In this document: piece by piece, positions 8,984-16,375 of the stretch
How positions within the stretch are numbered: position 1 is the stretch's first letter
Layout of the letters: every line of letters begins with the position of its first letter
From: Fibrobacteraceae bacterium
GTDB taxonomy: Bacteria > Fibrobacterota > Fibrobacteria > Fibrobacterales > Fibrobacteraceae
DNA: 33,234 nucleotides
Assembly (NCBI GenBank): GCA_017625775.1
Contig: JAGAKE010000008.1
Location: 1-33,234 of the forward strand
Direction: 5' to 3'
Translations under genes and position numbers: made by a program
The notes under the pieces: model-generated
Database searches by the model: none
Told to the model about the DNA's origin: nothing
The model's input: only the letters and a program-made list of their open reading frames with translations

Positions 8984-9043
8984 GGTTTCCCAAAGATAAA
9001 AAATGCTTTAGAGTGTTAAAAGTTCTTTTTGATTTTATGTGGG

Positions 9044-10369
9044 TTATACCACTCCGTGTTTTTGCCATTTTCCACTTCGCCAACGAAGGTAATTGACTAT
9101 GGAACGGTAGAATTCGTCTGCGGCCATGCCAATCCAAAGTCCTGGAAGTCCAAGTCCTAAACCGAACGCTAAGAATAAAGCGGTTCCAAGCCCAAGAGTC
9201 CACATCATTGCACTTCCAACGATGGCCGGAAATTTTGAATCACCAGAAGCTCGAAGAGAATTAGTTAGTACGATGTTAGCGGCCTTAAATGGCTGAACTA
9301 AGGCGTCGCACCATAAGCAAATGCTTCCGAGTTTGAGAATTTCTGAATTGGTCGTATATAGGGAAAGTAAATTAGTTCCAAAAATCGCAACGAGAACAGA
9401 AACAAACATAGCGCCAAGGCAACTTCCAAATAGACTTTGGTGAACTCTTTTATTTGCTTTTCCGTAATTTTTTGCGCCAACAAGATGAGCGACTAATATT
9501 TGATTCCCGCTACCAAGACCTACGCTAAGAATTACGGCAAACATGGCAAAGTTCGCACTGAAAACACGAGCCGTTATAGACAATGTTCCAAAGTGAACGA
9601 CCATTGCGGTTAGAAAAACTTGGAACAACTGAAAACTAACAGGTTCGGCGGCAGCCGGTAATCCAATTCGAATCCAATCTGGTAGTATGATGCGAGAACG
9701 TTTAAAATCAGAACGCTTAAATCGATGTTTTATTTTTTTGTGAAGAACTAAATAAAGAATTCCTGAAGAAATTAGCCATGAAAGCATGGTGGCTATAGCT
9801 ACTCCTTCAACTCCCATTTTCGGTAATCCAAAGTAGCCATTGAGAAGAATAATATTTAGAACAAAGTTGCTTAAAATGGTGAAAATATTTCCAAATAAAT
9901 TCCATATTGTTAAGCCATGTGTGGCAATAAGTGCGGTGAGCGTTGTTTGGAGAGAACGGAACGCAAAGCCGAAGGAAACTATGTGCAGAAAATTTTTGGC
10001 GTGCAAGGCGGCCTCACCAGAAAGTCCCATCCAAGAAACAATATGGTCTGCCAAAGGAATTACAAGTAAAGTAATTGCGATTCCTAGCAAGAGACTTCCA
10101 GTTAAAATCATGGATTGGGTTACACCAGCTTGCCTTTTTCGCTCGGCTCCCAAAAACTGGGAAGCGATGCTTGCGCCAGCCTGTGAGAATGCTTGGATTG
10201 CCATGAATAAAGCGCCAAGAACAGGCATTAATGCGCCCACTCCAGCAGCTGCCGTTTCTGAAGTTCTTGAGAGGAACCAACTATCCATCATTGGCTGGAA
10301 GGTGCCAACGCCAAAAGTTAAAATTAAAGGCCAGGAAAGGCTAATTAGAGATCGATCTCTGACTTGCAT
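9044..10369 (-). CDS. MATE-family multidrug/toxin efflux transporter
   Basis: 441 residues with about 12 hydrophobic helices in two similar halves, a normal length for the MATE family. Recognisable family stretches are the N-terminal SLISLSWPLILTFGVGTFQPMMDSWF and SQAGASIASQFLGAERK, with a matching second-half stretch around GSGNQILVAHLVGAKNYGKAN. Such proteins export cationic compounds across the inner membrane in exchange for sodium or protons. The substrate cannot be read from sequence. The RBS is weak. It ends 60 bp before dnaG on the same strand, so read-through into dnaG is possible. Confidence 0.9.
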   Translation of the reverse strand: MQVRDRSLISLSWPLILTFGVGTFQPMMDSWFLSRTSETAAAGVGALMPVLGALFMAIQAFSQAGASIASQFLGAERKRQAGVTQSMILTGSLLLGIAITLLVIPLADHIVSWMGLSGEAALHAKNFLHIVSFGFAFRSLQTTLTALIATHGLTIWNLFGNIFTILSNFVLNIILLNGYFGLPKMGVEGVAIATMLSWLISSGILYLVLHKKIKHRFKRSDFKRSRIILPDWIRIGLPAAAEPVSFQLFQVFLTAMVVHFGTLSITARVFSANFAMFAVILSVGLGSGNQILVAHLVGAKNYGKANKRVHQSLFGSCLGAMFVSVLVAIFGTNLLSLYTTNSEILKLGSICLWCDALVQPFKAANIVLTNSLRASGDSKFPAIVGSAMMWTLGLGTALFLAFGLGLGLPGLWIGMAADEFYRSIVNYLRWRSGKWQKHGVV

Positions 10370-10446
10370 GCGCCCAATGCTAGAAAATCTATTTTAAGGT
10401 GACTAGATATTTCCTTTTTTCTCTGGGTTCCATTTGTAAACAAGAT

Positions 10447-11532
10447 TTACAACTTTTTTTTCAATTGAGAAAGAATGAATTCTACATCGGTGAAAGCACA
10501 AACTGGAAGACTGAAAACCTCGTGACAAGCTCTTGCGGCTCCTGAATTTTTCATTTGTCCGCTCAGGTTTGCAAAACAAGGTTGCCGGCTTAAAGGACGC
10601 GGGTAGTAAATTCCAGTAGGGATTTCTGCTTGATCAAAAATGTTCAACCAGTGGTTGCGGTCTTTTGAACGCAGCGTATATTGTGCAAAGGTCGAAGTGT
10701 TTTCTGAATCTATAATTGGGATTTCAACATTCGGAAACTGTGAAAAAAATTGATTGTATTTTTCGGCGTTCTTTTGTCTTTGTTTTAGTTCCTCGTCAAA
10801 GTGTTTGAGTTTTGTTCTAAGAACGGCGGCTTGAAGTGCGTCAAGGCGGCTATTTTTCCCATTTAGTTCATGAAAGTATCTACTTCTAGCTCCGTGGTTG
10901 GCGAGTTTGCGTAATTTATCAGCTAAATCAGCATTGTCTGTGAATAGCGCTCCACCATCGCCATAAGCACCGAGCGGCTTGGTGGGGTAAAAACTTGTGA
11001 TGGTGATATCAGCAAGAGATTCGCAATGTTTGCCACCTCTTTTTGCGCCAAAGGATTGTGCTGCATCTCCAATTAGCCATAATCCATGAGATTTTGCTAT
11101 TGAACGTAAAATTTCCATAGCAGAAGTTTGTCCAAATAGATGCACAGCGATAATACCAACGGTTTTTTCGTTAATTAGCGGCATTAAATCTGCTGGGTCA
11201 ATCAAAAATGTGTCTGGGAGAATGTCGGCAAATTTTGGAACTCCTCCTAGGCGATAAACGCATTCCGCCGGAGAAATAAAGGAAAAATCAGGAATGATGA
11301 CCTCATCTCCTGGTCGTAGTCCAAGTGCGTTTAGAGCTAATTCTAGAGCATCTGTTCCGCTAGCGCAGGAAATACAATGATGGACTCCTGTATAAATAGC
11401 TAGTTCGTTTTCAAGATTTTGAACTTCTTGACCGCCTACATAACTGCCTGAATCTAGAACTCTAGCTTCGGCTTTTTCTAATTCTTCGCGGTAAAGGTTT
11501 CGTTGAGCGACTAAATTGACAAAAGGAATCAT
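10447..11532 (-). CDS. DegT/DnrJ/EryC1 aminotransferase, WbpE-like (nucleotide-sugar)
   Basis: 361 residues, PLP-dependent fold type I. The PLP lysine lies in TSFYPTKPLGAYGDGGA, the ring-stacking region is DAAQSFGAK, and substrate-binding motifs FVNLVAQ, SCASGTDALELAL and NSRLDALQAAVL are present. The overall pattern is close to WbpE of Pseudomonas O-antigen synthesis, which aminates UDP-3-keto-GlcNAcA, but related enzymes act on other keto-sugars, so I give no gene name. It probably supplies an amino sugar for a surface polysaccharide. No other sugar-biosynthesis gene is nearby; it stands alone between a MATE gene and divergent rpsT. Confidence 0.85.
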   Translation of the reverse strand: MIPFVNLVAQRNLYREELEKAEARVLDSGSYVGGQEVQNLENELAIYTGVHHCISCASGTDALELALNALGLRPGDEVIIPDFSFISPAECVYRLGGVPKFADILPDTFLIDPADLMPLINEKTVGIIAVHLFGQTSAMEILRSIAKSHGLWLIGDAAQSFGAKRGGKHCESLADITITSFYPTKPLGAYGDGGALFTDNADLADKLRKLANHGARSRYFHELNGKNSRLDALQAAVLRTKLKHFDEELKQRQKNAEKYNQFFSQFPNVEIPIIDSENTSTFAQYTLRSKDRNHWLNIFDQAEIPTGIYYPRPLSRQPCFANLSGQMKNSGAARACHEVFSLPVCAFTDVEFILSQLKKKL

Positions 11533-11571
11533 GTTTTAAATATAGAATTCCATCTTTTCATTGGGTTGCCC

Positions 11572-11600
11572 TTGACTAAATCAATAAAAAAAACTAAAAT
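11572..11600 (+). promoter_or_regulatory. sigma70 promoter of rpsT
   Basis: TTGACT (11572-11577), exactly 17 bp, TAAAAT (11595-11600). This near-consensus layout, seen again at 29300 and 31155, shows the promoter style of the organism. Confidence 0.8.
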
Positions 11601-11645
11601 TTTCCCAACAAAAAATAAAGTAGGTTTTCACCCGGAGAAAATAAG

Positions 11646-11906
11646 GTGCCTCATCATCAATCTTGTAAAAAGCGTTTACGCCAAGCCGAAAAGGCAAATG
11701 CAATCAATCGTTCTGTGCGTTCTGCAATTCGCACAAGCTTAAAGGTTATCCGTACTGCTTCTTCTAAAGAAGTTGCATTGAAGGAAATGCCAAATCTTTT
11801 TAGTATGTTAGATAAAGCGGCCGCTAAGGGCCGTGCAGGTTTCAATGCAAACCGCGCTTCTAACTACAAGGCTAAGGTTGCTAAAGTTATCAATGCAATG
11901 GGCTAG
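11646..11906 (+). CDS. rpsT: Ribosomal protein bS20
   Basis: 86 residues, strongly basic and helical, normal for S20. Begins PHHQSCKKRLRQAEKANAIN and contains KAAAKGRAGFNANRASNYKAKVAK, the classic S20 core and tail. It binds 16S rRNA early in 30S assembly. The start is GTG at 11646, with GGAG 7 nt upstream. A non-ATG start is also known for E. coli rpsT (TTG). Monocistronic, with its own promoter and a perfect terminator. Confidence 0.96.
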   Translation: MPHHQSCKKRLRQAEKANAINRSVRSAIRTSLKVIRTASSKEVALKEMPNLFSMLDKAAAKGRAGFNANRASNYKAKVAKVINAMG

Positions 11907-11929
11907 TTTTTAGTTCAAGTATTGAAATG

Positions 11930-11967
11930 AAAACATAGCCACGACTAAAAGTCGTGGCTATGTTTTT
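11930..11967 (+). terminator. Strong Rho-independent terminator of rpsT
   Basis: A perfect 16-bp stem AAAACATAGCCACGAC / GTCGTGGCTATGTTTT with a short loop, flanked by A and T runs, so it may act in both directions. Confidence 0.9.
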
Positions 11968-11979
11968 GTATTTAAAAAA

Positions 11980-12005
11980 GCAACCCAATAGGTTGCATTT
12001 TTTTT
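11980..12005. terminator. Second hairpin between rpsT and lemA
   Basis: GCAACC / GGTTGC with a 5-nt loop, A run on the left and T run on the right. Works on paper as a terminator for either strand. Confidence 0.6.
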
Positions 12006-12013
12006 AACAAAGT

Positions 12014-12049
12014 AATCCCAATGCCGAGCATTCGCTCGGCATTGGGATT
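12014..12049. terminator. Third hairpin, just past the lemA stop
   Basis: A perfect 16-bp stem AATCCCAATGCCGAGC / GCTCGGCATTGGGATT with a 4-nt loop. It has no long T run on the minus strand, so it may protect the lemA mRNA end or act together with the hairpin at 11980. Confidence 0.6.
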
Positions 12050-12058
12050 TTGAAAAAA

Positions 12059-12664
12059 CTATTTATTAAACTCTACCTTTGGAGCCACTGAAGCAGCGGC
12101 ATCTGCAGCAAAAGGAACTTTTGGAGTAGCGCCTGCAAAACCAGCCACTAAATTATTAGGAAACTGACGAATGTAAGTATTGAAGTCTCGAACAGTTTCA
12201 TTGTAGCGTTTGCGTTCAACGGCAATTCTATTTTCAGCCCCTTCTAATTGAACTCGTAAATCTTGGAAAGATTGATTGCTTTTTAGGTTAGGGTAGTTTT
12301 CCGTAACCATCATTAAGCGTTGAAGAGCACCACCAAGGGTAGCTTGACTTTCTTGAAAACGTTTCATAGCGGCTTCGTCACCGAGCATATTTTCATCTAC
12401 TTTTACGGTTCCGCCTAAACGACTACGAGCGTCAATGACTGCAGTAAGAGTTGATTTTTCAAAATCAGCTTCGCCTTGAACTGTAGCTACCAGGTTAGGA
12501 ATAAGATCATAGCGGCGCTGGTATGTATTTTCCACTTGAGCCCAAGCCGAACGAACGTTTTCTTCTCCAGCAACAATTGAATTATAAGCGCCAATACCTT
12601 TGCCTATAATAATCACACCTAAAAGCACAACGGCAATTAAAATACCAATAATTACTTTTTTCAA
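12059..12664 (-). CDS. lemA: LemA family protein
   Basis: 201 residues. One N-terminal membrane helix (about 3-22), then a helical bundle. The LemA signature is clear: IVAGEENVRSAWAQVENTYQRRYDLIPNLV, and later FQESQATLGGALQRLMMVTENYPNLKSNQSF and ERKRYNETVRDFNTYIRQFP. Biochemical function is not established for the family. LemA genes very often sit beside TPM-domain genes, and the same holds here: the order is TPM protein, unknown protein, lemA, with 1-10 bp gaps. RBS lies in the end of the upstream gene. Confidence 0.93.
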   Translation of the reverse strand: MKKVIIGILIAVVLLGVIIIGKGIGAYNSIVAGEENVRSAWAQVENTYQRRYDLIPNLVATVQGEADFEKSTLTAVIDARSRLGGTVKVDENMLGDEAAMKRFQESQATLGGALQRLMMVTENYPNLKSNQSFQDLRVQLEGAENRIAVERKRYNETVRDFNTYIRQFPNNLVAGFAGATPKVPFAADAAASVAPKVEFNK

Positions 12665-12665
12665 T

Positions 12666-13352
12666 TTATACCTCCATTGAATCTACATGGTGAAGAATTT
12701 TTTCAACTTCTAGAATATAGTTATTCGCTCGTTCAGAAACGATGCTTTCTTTTTGCCCTGGTGGTGGAATTTGTAAAAATGGGTAAGCCTCTCTTACGGA
12801 ATCTTTGCTTTCCGGGTAGGTTCCTTTTTCCAAAAAGTGAACGCCATACAAGATAGGTAATAAGTTTTTTTCTGCTTCTAAGAAAAAGTCAAGGCTTGTT
12901 CTATTTCTTAGTCGGTAAACAAAATCACTTCGCAAACGAATAATTAACCCTCTTAATTCTCTTTCGCATTGAAGGCGAAGTGCGTGAGATTCTGGTTTGA
13001 AAGCAGCTAACGGTGCTTCTCCAATAATAGGATGATTTTTATTAGAGATGTGTAGAAATTCTAAAGGAAAGGTGTCTGCGGCCGTTTCAAAAAAATGATG
13101 TGTGAAAAAATAACTAAAAGTCAGTTTAAATTTTTCCGCTTGTCTTAGCAGGTCTTGCAATGGAACGAGTTTTTCTGGAGAATTATCTTGAAGCAAAAAG
13201 CTAATTTGCCATGGTTCTTTGAAAGGATTAAAACCTTCCATTAAACAATCTCCATGTAAAAATGCTGAAATAAGGTTTGCCCCAAAAGTTTCTTGTAGCC
13301 ATTCAGGCCACATAGAATCATGAAGTTCTTTAATGCTTAATATTTTTGCCAT
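12666..13352 (-). CDS. Unknown cytoplasmic protein in the TPM-lemA operon
   Basis: 228 residues, no signal peptide or membrane helix. I do not recognise a named family. The N-terminal part LISAFLHGDCLMEGFNPFKEPWQISFLL followed by PLEFLHIS loosely resembles the strand layout of nucleotidyltransferase-fold proteins, but the usual G-S and D-x-D residues are not preserved, so this is only a hint. The second half is helical and rich in Leu and Arg (ELRGLIIRLRSDFVYRLRNR). It sits 10 bp after the TPM gene and 1 bp before lemA, so all three are likely translated from one mRNA. Confidence 0.65.
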   Translation of the reverse strand: MAKILSIKELHDSMWPEWLQETFGANLISAFLHGDCLMEGFNPFKEPWQISFLLQDNSPEKLVPLQDLLRQAEKFKLTFSYFFTHHFFETAADTFPLEFLHISNKNHPIIGEAPLAAFKPESHALRLQCERELRGLIIRLRSDFVYRLRNRTSLDFFLEAEKNLLPILYGVHFLEKGTYPESKDSVREAYPFLQIPPPGQKESIVSERANNYILEVEKILHHVDSMEV

Positions 13353-13362
13353 AATTTACCTT

Positions 13363-14100
13363 TTACCAAGAGCCCCCGGAGCCTCCTCCGCCAAATCTGC
13401 CGCCACCGAAACCACCGCCAAAGCCGCCTCGAGAAGAGCCGCCGCTACGTCCTCCGCCACCTAATGACGAAAGTAGGGCGTAAATTAGAATAGCGCGTCC
13501 TGTTGGGGTAGCAATAAGAAAAACAGCTAACAGTAGAAAAACTAAAAAACTTAGTGGAGAAAGCTTTTGCTCATTAGGTTGTATTTTCTTATTTCCTGAA
13601 ATTTTTGAAAAATCAAGGGAAACATTTTTGGCTTTTGCTATTTCCTCAGAAAGCCCAAGTGCTAGTAATAAAACACCTTCGCCGTATTTTTTTTGTCTAA
13701 AAGCAGGGACCAAAGTGCGCTGCTGAATACGTTCAACTAAAGCATCAGGGAGAAAAATTTCTGCTCCATATCCAGTTTCTACACTTCGTCTTTTTTCGTC
13801 AAGAGTAACAAAGATTAAAACTCCCTCGTCATTTTTATTTCCAACTTTCCAAGTAGAAGCAATTTGAAGAGCAAAATCTCTAGGCTCCTCGTCGCCAATA
13901 TTCTGAAAAAGAGCTGCTGCTAATCCAACACCAGTTTTTCGATATAATTCTTCTGAGATTTCATTAAAAATTTTCGTTTCTGCCTGAGAAAGTAAGCGGT
14001 TTTCGTCATAAACATAAGAATTAATTGGCCTTGGCGGCACTTCTTTAGCAATCGCTATTGATATAAAACAGAATAAGAAAATCAGATTTTTTTTCATCAT
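13363..14100 (-). CDS. TPM-domain (DUF477) secreted/membrane protein with Gly-rich tail
   Basis: 245 residues from the ATG at 14100; an open frame extends upstream to a TTG at 14130, but AAGGAG lies inside that extension, so the downstream ATG (or the next one at 14097) is the better start. It begins with a signal peptide MMKKNLIFLFCFISIAIA. The TPM domain follows: YVYDENRLLSQAETKIFNEI, EGVLIFVTLDEKRRSVETGYGAE. A membrane helix lies at about 190-215, and the tail is a Gly/Ser/Arg stretch ending GGGGSGGSW. This is the layout of YgcG-like proteins, which pair with LemA. TPM domains have been linked to phosphatase activity and photosystem repair in plants; here the role is unknown. Confidence 0.88.
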   Translation of the reverse strand: MMKKNLIFLFCFISIAIAKEVPPRPINSYVYDENRLLSQAETKIFNEISEELYRKTGVGLAAALFQNIGDEEPRDFALQIASTWKVGNKNDEGVLIFVTLDEKRRSVETGYGAEIFLPDALVERIQQRTLVPAFRQKKYGEGVLLLALGLSEEIAKAKNVSLDFSKISGNKKIQPNEQKLSPLSFLVFLLLAVFLIATPTGRAILIYALLSSLGGGGRSGGSSRGGFGGGFGGGRFGGGGSGGSW

Positions 14101-14127
14101 TTTCAATATAGAAAAGCACTCCTTTAT

Positions 14128-14162
14128 CAAAAAAGAAAAAACTCTGGAAAACCAGAGTTTTT
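14128..14162 (-). terminator. Terminator after downstream tRNA-Leu
   Basis: On the minus strand AAACTCTGG / CCAGAGTTT with a 4-nt loop followed by a T-rich run. It directly follows the tRNA 3' end. Confidence 0.85.
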
Positions 14163-14163
14163 A

Positions 14164-14247
14164 TGCGGTCGGACAGACTTGAACTGTCACGAGATTGCTC
14201 CCACTAGCCCCTCAAGCTAGCGTGTCTACCAATTCCACCACGACCGC
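14164..14247 (-). tRNA. tRNA-Leu(GAG), downstream copy
   Basis: 84 nt. The acceptor stem GCGGTCG pairs with CGACCGC, with discriminator A; CCA is not encoded. Anticodon loop TTGAGGG between stems CTAGC and GCTAG gives anticodon GAG. A long variable arm typical of class II tRNAs is present (GGGA/TCTC, with a G-T pair), and the T-arm is GACAG TTCAAGT CTGTC. It reads codons CUC/CUU. Confidence 0.96.
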
Positions 14248-14399
14248 GTGATAAAATCAGAACGCAGACAAATATAGTTATTTCATTTCTTTTGTCTAGG
14301 GAAATTGAATAAAAAAATTGGAAAATTATAATAAGTCTTTTGGGAATATAAAAACAATTCTTTTTTTTGTAGATGTATTTCAATGTTAGATTACTTCCT

Positions 14400-14432
14400 A
14401 AAAAAAAAGAAACTCTGGAAAATCAGAGTTTC
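14400..14432 (-). terminator. Terminator between the two tRNA-Leu genes
   Basis: Minus strand GAAACTCTG / CCAGAGTTTC-type stem with T run. It is a near copy of the one at 14128, so the tRNA and its terminator were duplicated together. Confidence 0.8.
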
Positions 14433-14435
14433 AAA

Positions 14436-14519
14436 TGCGGTCGGACAGACTTGAACTGTCACGAGATTGCTCTCACTAGCCCCTCAAGCTAGCGTGTCTA
14501 CCAATTCCACCACGACCGC
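14436..14519 (-). tRNA. tRNA-Leu(GAG), upstream copy
   Basis: 84 nt, differing from the downstream copy at one position in the variable arm, where it restores a Watson-Crick pair (GAGA/TCTC). Anticodon GAG, CCA not encoded. It lies 25 bp after secG, the same order as secG-leuU (also tRNA-Leu GAG) in E. coli, so it is probably processed from the tpiA-secG transcript. Confidence 0.96.
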
Positions 14520-14544
14520 AGAATCTAATTTCAGATTCTTGCAA

Positions 14545-14928
14545 TTACGGAGCTACTGGAGCTGCCGCAGGTTCTGTAGCTTGTGGAGCTGGAGCAACAG
14601 GAACTGCAGAAGGCAATTCAGGAACTTCTACTTCACTAGCTTGAGTCTGAGTCGCAGATTCGCGAAGATCAGAAACAGAACCTTCATTATTTTGGCGAGA
14701 AGCAATAAAACCTAATGCAAAAACCAAAATAAAGAAGAAAATCGCAACGATTCTAGTCAGTTTTTGGATAAAGGTTGCTGCCCCTGCTGTGGAGAATGCT
14801 GACTGTGTGGTCATACCACCAAGCCCAGCAAGACCGCCCATTTTGTCGTTTTGAATTAAAACAAGCAAAACCAAGAAAAGACAGAGGAGAACGTGTAAAA
14901 CAATTCCTACCCAAAAGAGAGTTGACAT
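14545..14928 (-). CDS. secG: SecG, protein-export membrane subunit
   Basis: 127 residues with two membrane helices (about 5-25 and 55-78) separated by the conserved loop QNDKMGGLAGLGGMTTQSAFSTAGAATF, the SecG signature. The C-terminal tail is Ala/Pro-rich (VAPAPQATEPAAAPVAP) and variable, as often seen. SecG is the small accessory subunit of the SecYEG translocon in the inner membrane. It lies 18 bp after tpiA and 25 bp before tRNA-Leu(GAG). Confidence 0.93.
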   Translation of the reverse strand: MSTLFWVGIVLHVLLCLFLVLLVLIQNDKMGGLAGLGGMTTQSAFSTAGAATFIQKLTRIVAIFFFILVFALGFIASRQNNEGSVSDLRESATQTQASEVEVPELPSAVPVAPAPQATEPAAAPVAP

Positions 14929-14946
14929 TTTAGATCCTTTTGTTGA

Positions 14947-15711
14947 TTAAAGAGCTGCTTCTGCGGCGCTAATAATAGCAAAGAATGTTTCTGGTTTCAA
15001 GGCAGCACCGCCAATCAAACCACCATCAATGTTTGCTTGAGCCAAAAGACCGGCAGCATTATCTGGTTTCATGGAGCCACCATATTGAATGCGCATACCT
15101 TCAGCGATTTCTTCGCCATAAATTTCCTTAACAACGGAACGAACAAATTTTTGTGTATCTTCAGCTTGTTCGTCTGTTGCTACAACGCCAGTTCCAATAG
15201 CCCAAACTGGTTCGTAAGCAAGAACGCACTTAGCAGCATCTTCAGCGGAAACATCTTTAAATGCACCCTTAACTTGAGTGGAAAGAACTTCTTCAAGTTT
15301 GCCACCATTACGTTCGTCAAGAGTTTCACCAATGCAAATGATTGGCTTAAGACCAGCATCAAGAGTTTTCTTAACCTTCAAGTTCACAGTTTCTTCTGTT
15401 TCGTGGAAGTATTGACGTTGTTCGGAGTGACCGATAATGATGTATTCAGCACCGATTTCCTTAACCATGTCCACAGAAATTTTGCCGGTGAATGCACCTT
15501 GATCTTTCCAATGGATGTCTTGGACTGCTAGTTTAACATTAGTGCCTTTTACAATATCTGCAACTTTTGCTGCTGCAAGGTAAGTTGGAGCAATAACGAT
15601 TTCTGTTTTCTTGATATCCTTAGCGATATTAACGATACCTTCTGCAAGAGCAACGCTTTCGCTAACAGTCTTATTCATTTTCCAGTTGCCGGCAATAATG
15701 TACTGGCGCAT
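14947..15711 (-). CDS. tpiA: Triosephosphate isomerase
   Basis: 254 residues, normal length. Interconverts dihydroxyacetone phosphate and glyceraldehyde 3-phosphate in glycolysis. Substrate residues Asn9 and Lys11 (AGNWKMN), the electrophile His95 (IIGHSEQRQYF) and the base Glu167 (AYEPVWAIGTG) are all present, and the phosphate-binding end reads GGSMKPDNAAGLL. GGAG lies 9 nt before the ATG. First gene of tpiA-secG-tRNA-Leu. Confidence 0.97.
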   Translation of the reverse strand: MRQYIIAGNWKMNKTVSESVALAEGIVNIAKDIKKTEIVIAPTYLAAAKVADIVKGTNVKLAVQDIHWKDQGAFTGKISVDMVKEIGAEYIIIGHSEQRQYFHETEETVNLKVKKTLDAGLKPIICIGETLDERNGGKLEEVLSTQVKGAFKDVSAEDAAKCVLAYEPVWAIGTGVVATDEQAEDTQKFVRSVVKEIYGEEIAEGMRIQYGGSMKPDNAAGLLAQANIDGGLIGGAALKPETFFAIISAAEAAL

Positions 15712-15752
15712 AAAAACTCCTTGATAAAATCGGTTTAACCGAGGCTTAATAT

Positions 15753-15781
15753 AGAAAAAAGATTGCCCATTTAGGGCAACC
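15753..15781 (-). terminator. Terminator of the lipoprotein gene
   Basis: Minus strand GTTGCCC / GGGCAATC hairpin, then a T run. It is 11 bp past the stop codon. Confidence 0.8.
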
Positions 15782-15791
15782 TTTAATAAAA

Positions 15792-16226
15792 TTAGTAGTT
15801 AGAAGTAGATTTTGACTGTGGTGGAGGGGAGCCACCATAACGGTCGCCTTCAATTTTCTCTAAGACCATTTCGTTTTCGTAGCCTTTAAGACGAGCCGTT
15901 TCTGGATTTTTCCAAAGTAAACGAGTGATAAGTTTACCTTCACGGGTGTAATATTCCCATACAAAACCATCATCGGATTCTCTGTCTGGTGGACCCCAAA
16001 GCAAGTTCACCATATCATTGGTCATACCTTCTTCAATGTAACCTTGCATGAAAACTTCTTTCAAACGACGGTCAATTCCCATACTTTCTTTGATGGCGAA
16101 GTATTCGCGTTCATAATCTTTGCGACCTTCTCCACGTTCAATTAGCACTGGGGAAGAATAGCGACTAGCACACCCCGCGAACGTAAGAACGCCGAGGGAA
16201 ATAAGCAGCAATTTGCCTAATTTCAT
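15792..16226 (-). CDS. Small outer-membrane lipoprotein with BamE/SmpA-like motif
   Basis: 144 residues from the ATG at 16226, which has AAGGAG just upstream; an open frame runs 10 residues further but lacks an RBS. The signal peptide ends in a lipobox, LTFAGC, with Cys19 as the acylated residue. The stretch GMTNDMVNLLWGPPDRESDDGFVWEYYTREGKL has the G-M-T...V..L.G.P pattern of the SmpA/OmlA (BamE) fold, a small domain in lipoproteins that support outer-membrane protein assembly. It is too generic to name it bamE. The tail is Pro/Ser-rich. Confidence 0.75.
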   Translation of the reverse strand: MKLGKLLLISLGVLTFAGCASRYSSPVLIERGEGRKDYEREYFAIKESMGIDRRLKEVFMQGYIEEGMTNDMVNLLWGPPDRESDDGFVWEYYTREGKLITRLLWKNPETARLKGYENEMVLEKIEGDRYGGSPPPQSKSTSNY

Positions 16227-16254
16227 AGGAACTCCTTGAAATAATATCACGAAC

Positions 16255-16284
16255 AAAATAGCTCTTTTTATTGCAATCTGTCAA
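16255..16284 (-). promoter_or_regulatory. sigma70-type promoter of the lipoprotein gene
   Basis: Minus strand TTGACA (16284-16279), 18-bp spacer, TATTTT (16260-16255), about 30 bp before the RBS. Confidence 0.65.
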
Positions 16285-16375
16285 TTGCTTTTATAATTTT
16301 ACAAAAAGTTTCGTTTTTTTAATGAGTTTTTCTTCCAAAGAAAGCGAAATTATTGAATTTTCCTATCTTTGGACT

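Noticed and set aside
11646..11648. GTG start of rpsT as an anomaly
   Set aside because: Non-ATG starts are known for this gene in other bacteria and the RBS and length fit.
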